7,663 bases of DNA from contig JAJYSO010000072.1 in NCBI GenBank assembly GCA_021793535.1, positions 1 to 7,663 of the forward strand, read 5' to 3'. This document shows, piece by piece, positions 4,866 through 7,663 of this stretch. The notes under the pieces were generated by a model, which saw nothing but the letters and a program-made list of their open reading frames with translations, was not told the origin of the DNA and did no database searches. Both the position numbers and the translations under genes were made by a program. The stretch's first letter is position 1. Each line of letters begins with the position of its first letter. The DNA comes from Bacteroidota bacterium (GTDB lineage Bacteria; Bacteroidota; Bacteroidia; Flavobacteriales; Flavobacteriaceae).

Positions 4866-5998
4866 AAGCGATAGAAGGCATAGGCTAACCCCACTCCCAA
4901 AAAGGCCATTCCCGCCCCTACAAGAACTGGAGAATTATAGGCAAAACCTAACATCAAGGGGATTCCTCCCAAATATGCTCCCAAGGTATTTCCCAGATTA
5001 AAACAAGCTTGTCCTGCTGCAGCCGCAAAGGTTTCAGCGCCTTTGGCATCTTGAATTAAAGCCATCTGTATCGGGGCTCCTGAGGTGAAAGCAATTACCC
5101 CGGTCACAAAAGCCATCACATAGGCCACACTCTCTATATGAATCATAAAATGCACGATCAACAGGCAAACGCTCATTCCCAAAAAACTCAACATAACGGC
5201 CTTGATCGGTGCTATGGTATCGGCTAGCTTCCCACCCAATAAATTTCCCACGACCATGCCCAGTCCGACAAGGAACATAATCAAAGGAACACGAGAGGAA
5301 GGAAGACCAGAAACCTTTTCTGTCATTGGGGCAATATAAGATACCCAAGCAAAAAGGCCTCCGGTACCTACAGAAATAACTGCCACCAAAAGCCAAGCTC
5401 TTCCCTTGGTATAATATTTCAATTGCTCCTTTAGGTTTTGGCTGGATTGATTGGGTAAATTCGGCAGCAATACCCACAGTGATAAAAGGGTAAGAGCGCC
5501 CATTGCACTAACGAGAAAATACGTGTACCGCCAAGAAAAATGATGGCCGATAAATGTTCCAAGGGGAACCCCTACCAAATTGGCCAGCGTCAATCCGGCA
5601 AACATGATGGAAATGGCTTGTGCTTCTTTTCCTTTTTTAGCCAAGCGTACCGCTACAACAGATCCCACTCCAAAAAAAGCTCCATGAGGCAATCCTGCAG
5701 CAAAACGGGATAACCCCATTAAAAAGAAGCTTGGCGCAAGCGCAAATAAAGTATTAAAAAGAACAAATATTGCCATCAGCCAGAACAACACGCGTTTTGC
5801 CGGATACTTCCCCGTTATAAACACCAACGTGGGAGCTCCCACCACCACACCGAGCGCATATATGGCAATAAGATGAGCTGCTTTCGGAATAGCAATGGTC
5901 AAGTCTTTAGCTAAGTCTGGTAATACCCCCATTAAGGAGAACTCCGTCATCCCAATGGCAAAGCCACCCACTGCCAATGCATATAATCCCTTATTCAT
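4841..5998 (-). CDS. araJ: AraJ-like MFS transporter (DHA1-type drug/sugar efflux family)
   Basis: A 385-residue integral membrane protein with the repeated hydrophobic segments of a 12-helix major facilitator. From recall it aligns along its whole length with E. coli AraJ: the start ALAVGGFAIGMTEFSLMGVL, IYALGVVVGAP in helix 2, FPHGAFFGVG-like GLPHGAFFGVGSVV in helix 4, the ANLVGVPLGTFIG block with FSWRYTYF in helix 5, VGLGMVVGNLLGG in the second half and GQACFNLGNTLGAYLGG near the C-terminus. The central loop is at about 180-200 (PNQSSQNLKEQLKYY). AraJ-type carriers are proton-coupled exporters of small molecules; the substrate is not known even in E. coli, and no arabinose genes are near. 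It is convergent with the yceI-like gene, sharing 4 bp. A near-match -7 box lies 17 bp upstream of its start. Placement in the inner membrane is firm; the substrate is not predictable. Confidence 0.9.
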   Translation of the reverse strand: MNKGLYALAVGGFAIGMTEFSLMGVLPDLAKDLTIAIPKAAHLIAIYALGVVVGAPTLVFITGKYPAKRVLFWLMAIFVLFNTLFALAPSFFLMGLSRFAAGLPHGAFFGVGSVVAVRLAKKGKEAQAISIMFAGLTLANLVGVPLGTFIGHHFSWRYTYFLVSAMGALTLLSLWVLLPNLPNQSSQNLKEQLKYYTKGRAWLLVAVISVGTGGLFAWVSYIAPMTEKVSGLPSSRVPLIMFLVGLGMVVGNLLGGKLADTIAPIKAVMLSFLGMSVCLLIVHFMIHIESVAYVMAFVTGVIAFTSGAPIQMALIQDAKGAETFAAAAGQACFNLGNTLGAYLGGIPLMLGFAYNSPVLVGAGMAFLGVGLAYAFYRLKKKQLQP

Positions 5999-6014
5999 AT
6001 CCTTAAAAAGAATG

Positions 6015-6022
6015 CAAAGGTC
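6015..6022 (-). promoter_or_regulatory. Candidate -7 box for the MFS transporter gene
   Basis: Read on the minus strand, GACCTTTG differs from TAnnTTTG at the two leading bases only (GA for TA means one mismatch). It lies 17 bp upstream of ATG 5998, a spacing like that of the other promoters here. No good -33 element is visible. An AAGG just 3-4 nt before the ATG is too close to be a usual ribosome binding site. Confidence 0.4.
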
Positions 6023-6116
6023 GGTTTTCTCGCTAAAATTTCCATTTTAAAACACAGTAATCTTCAAGGAATCCATCACGTAGGGAGCCCGTTTCTCGGC
6101 TATAGATGAATTAATC

Positions 6117-6148
6117 ACCACTTCCCCGAAGAGTAGTTTTCAGGTGGT
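6117..6148 (-). terminator. Candidate 3' stem-loop after the asparaginase gene
   Basis: On the minus strand, ACTACTC-TTCG-GGGAAGT (6137-6120) forms a 7-bp stem with one A-A mismatch and a UUCG tetraloop. It starts 27 nt past the asparaginase stop. An alternative outer pairing is ACCAC/GTGGT (6148-6144 with 6121-6117). No T run follows, so it could be an RNA-stabilising 3' structure or a Rho-type end rather than an intrinsic terminator. The rest of the gap between the two minus-strand genes shows no open gene. Confidence 0.35.
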
Positions 6149-6163
6149 TGTCATGGGACCCCG

Positions 6164-7243
6164 TTAATTGGTAAATATAAGTTCTTGAATGGCCGTTGGG
6201 TCATCCGTCTCAGTTAGGGCTAACATCAATAAAATACGCGCCTTCTGAGGACTTAAATCATCAGATACAACAAATTTGTATTTTGCATCATCCACTTCAT
6301 TGTGCAATGTCACTTTCCCAGCGCCTATTCTGGAAGCTCTGCAAATAACAACACCTTCTTGTGCAGCTGCAATCAATGCCTCTTTGACCCCATCATTAAA
6401 GTTACCGTTTCCCACTCCTGCATACACAATCCCTCGAGCGCCAAATTTCAAGGAAAAGCCAACCGCATCAGGACGTGATCCTGCATAACCATATAAAATA
6501 TCAACTTCAGGAAGGGTCACTTGGTCACGGACATCAAAGTGATGTGAAGGCTTTCTTAGGGAAGTGTAATAATAATCCACTTTTCCATCAAAGACAGTAC
6601 CTATAGGCCCGAAATTTCGGGATCGGAAAGCAGAGGTTCGCAAGGTATTGGTTTTATCCACATCCCGAGCAGTAAAGATTTGACTGTCCATGGCCACCAC
6701 GGTCCCCACCTTTTCGCTTTTCTTCGACGCTGCAACGATAACTGCATCCAACAGGTTTCGATTTCCATCCTGACTAATCGCCGTAAAAGCCCGCATAGCC
6801 CCCACTAAAACAACAGGTTTATCATACTGAACAGTCAAGCTTAAGAAATATGCCGTTTCCTCCATCGTATCGGTTCCGTGAGTAACCACAACCCCATCCG
6901 CTTCGTCATTCTCAAAAATTTCGTTGATCCGCTTACTCAGTTTTAACCAAGTCGTAATATCCATATTCTGGCTGCCAATATTAGCAATCTGCTCCCCCTC
7001 CACTTGTGCCACATCATGAATCTCCGGTACCGCATTCAGCAAGTCCTCTATTGGTTTTTGGCCTGCCTTATAATCCGCACCTATAGCAGATGCTCCTACC
7101 CCAGCGATGGTTCCTCCCGTAGCTAAAATCATCACTCGGGGCAATTCCTGCTGATCCTCGATAATTTGGGAAGCCTTTGAAGAAAAAGAAAATGATATAA
7201 AAATGAGTAAGAGTAGTGTAGAAAACCCTGCTTTCATAGCCAT
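6164..7243 (-). CDS. ansB: Type II L-asparaginase, periplasmic
   Basis: A 359-residue exported enzyme (from ATG 7243) that hydrolyses L-asparagine to aspartate and ammonia. The signal peptide MAMKAGFSTLLLLIFISFSF... is likely cleaved near the SSKA-SQ boundary. All catalytic residues of E. coli AnsB are present: T45 in ATGGTIAG (nucleophile), Y58, S91 in NIGSQNM, T124-D125 in HGTDTMEET, K197 in DVDKTNT, and E316 in NEVDDAKY. The C-terminal block LSPQKARILLMLALTETDDP also matches. The frame stays open to an ATG at 7294, but that longer start would place residues before the signal peptide and lies upstream of a -7 promoter box at 7279-7272; ATG 7237 is the other possible start. The two best starts differ by two residues. 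The gene stands alone, divergent from the CMD-like gene. It likely lets the cell use external asparagine as a nitrogen source. Confidence 0.93.
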   Translation of the reverse strand: MAMKAGFSTLLLLIFISFSFSSKASQIIEDQQELPRVMILATGGTIAGVGASAIGADYKAGQKPIEDLLNAVPEIHDVAQVEGEQIANIGSQNMDITTWLKLSKRINEIFENDEADGVVVTHGTDTMEETAYFLSLTVQYDKPVVLVGAMRAFTAISQDGNRNLLDAVIVAASKKSEKVGTVVAMDSQIFTARDVDKTNTLRTSAFRSRNFGPIGTVFDGKVDYYYTSLRKPSHHFDVRDQVTLPEVDILYGYAGSRPDAVGFSLKFGARGIVYAGVGNGNFNDGVKEALIAAAQEGVVICRASRIGAGKVTLHNEVDDAKYKFVVSDDLSPQKARILLMLALTETDDPTAIQELIFTN

Positions 7244-7271
7244 ATGTAATTGTGAGTTAATGTCCTTTTTC

Positions 7272-7279
7272 CAAAAATA
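7272..7279 (-). promoter_or_regulatory. -7 promoter box of the asparaginase gene
   Basis: Minus strand TATTTTTG matches TAnnTTTG exactly and predicts transcription from about 7265, some 22 nt before ATG 7243. The -33 region lacks a clear TTG at the right spacing. Its position inside the extended reading frame supports the shorter gene start. Confidence 0.5.
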
Positions 7280-7341
7280 AGAAGAAAAGTCCAATGTGGT
7301 TATATTAACTTTTTAATAACCCTAACCCCGTAATTTATGGC

Positions 7342-7349
7342 TAAATTTG
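7342..7349 (+). promoter_or_regulatory. -7 promoter box of the CMD/AhpD-like gene
   Basis: TAAATTTG matches TAnnTTTG exactly and lies 59 bp before ATG 7409, giving a leader of about 50 nt. No clear -33 element is seen. With the minus-strand box at 7279-7272 it forms a divergent promoter region. Confidence 0.45.
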
Positions 7350-7408
7350 TTATGCTTTTTCCTTATATGAGGAAATTCATTAAAGATTTTAACTTAATAC
7401 TAATCATT

Positions 7409-7663
7409 ATGAGTAAAAGAATAAATATAGCAGAAGTGTCCCCTGAAGCATACAAACCCATGATTGCTTTAGAGAAATACATTGCCAGTACAGGCTTGGA
7501 TCGAAAATTATACCATTTATTAAAAATGAGGGCTTCTCAACTTAATGGTTGTCATTATTGTTTAAATATGCATTCCAGAGATGCCATGAAAGACGGGGAA
7601 ACCGCACAGCGCTTGTTTTTGTTAGATGCTTGGCGGGAGGCATCGGAATTGTACAAGATCGGA
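7409..7663 (+). CDS. Carboxymuconolactone decarboxylase family protein (AhpD-like), C-terminus cut by the window
   Basis: The first 85 codons of a gene that runs off the right edge, starting MSKRINIAEVSPEAYKPM. It carries the family's core motif C48-H-Y-C51-x3-H55 in the context RASQLNGCHYCLNMHSRDA, then G63-E-T-x-Q-R and an LDAWREASELY block, as in the short (about 145-155 residue) AhpD-like proteins of the YciW/CMD type. Members use the two cysteines for thiol-dependent peroxide or disulfide reduction, probably in the cytoplasm; no signal peptide is present. It belongs to a different subfamily from the AhpD at 1391-1915, with the motif near residue 50 rather than 134. It is divergent from the asparaginase gene and has its own promoter box. 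A downstream partner (often a sigma factor in related loci) may lie outside the window. Confidence 0.85.
   Translation, partial: MSKRINIAEVSPEAYKPMIALEKYIASTGLDRKLYHLLKMRASQLNGCHYCLNMHSRDAMKDGETAQRLFLLDAWREASELYKIG

Noticed and set aside
5034..5477. A 147-codon open frame on the minus strand within the MFS gene
   Set aside because: It lies fully inside the well-supported transporter gene in another frame of the same strand and has a low-complexity Cys/Gly/Arg-rich composition with no family resemblance.
7244..7294. ATG 7294 as the start of the asparaginase gene
   Set aside because: It lies upstream of a -7 promoter box within the frame and would bury the signal peptide behind 17 charged and polar residues.
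1..7663. CRISPR arrays, insertion sequences, toxin-antitoxin or restriction systems
   Set aside because: No repeat-spacer pattern, transposase-like protein, inverted terminal repeats or paired small toxin/antitoxin genes were seen; apart from the integrase fragment the genes are housekeeping or stress families.

Overview
The window looks like chromosomal DNA from a member of the Bacteroidota, probably Sphingobacteriaceae-like. The signs are moderate-to-low GC, weak or absent Shine-Dalgarno sequences, and several matches to the Bacteroidota sigma -7 consensus TAnnTTTG placed just upstream of genes. The family-level placement is inference; the phylum-level one is well supported.

Layout. At the far left (1-79, minus strand) is the N-terminus of a Bacteroidota-type tyrosine recombinase, cut by the window edge. 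Its upstream region carries spaced GGTA direct repeats. It is followed by a strong terminator hairpin and a tRNA-Asn(GTT) gene on the minus strand. This is the usual arrangement at the edge of an integrated element, which would lie to the left and outside the window. Next come plus-strand genes: a FrnE-type DsbA-family oxidoreductase, a true AhpD-family alkylhydroperoxidase whose expected catalytic Glu appears replaced by His, and a small exported Spy/CpxP-like (LTxxQ) protein. A tight three-gene operon follows (rlmI, hutD/ves-like, yceI-like), ending in a terminator that overlaps the 3' end of a convergent AraJ-like MFS efflux transporter. After a 165-bp gap comes a minus-strand periplasmic type II L-asparaginase with complete catalytic residues. 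A divergent plus-strand gene at the right edge encodes a second CxxCxxxH carboxymuconolactone decarboxylase/AhpD-like protein, truncated by the window end.

How they fit together. Three thiol-redox proteins (FrnE-like, AhpD, CMD-like) lie in the window, suggesting peroxide or thiol stress roles. They are not one operon: the two at the left are adjacent and the third is 5.5 kb away. The rlmI-hutD-yceI unit is closely spaced and probably co-transcribed, but the functional link is unclear. Most genes are ordinary housekeeping or stress functions. I see no strong evidence of an undescribed multi-gene system inside the window; the best lead is the integrase/tRNA-Asn junction, which points to accessory DNA just outside it.
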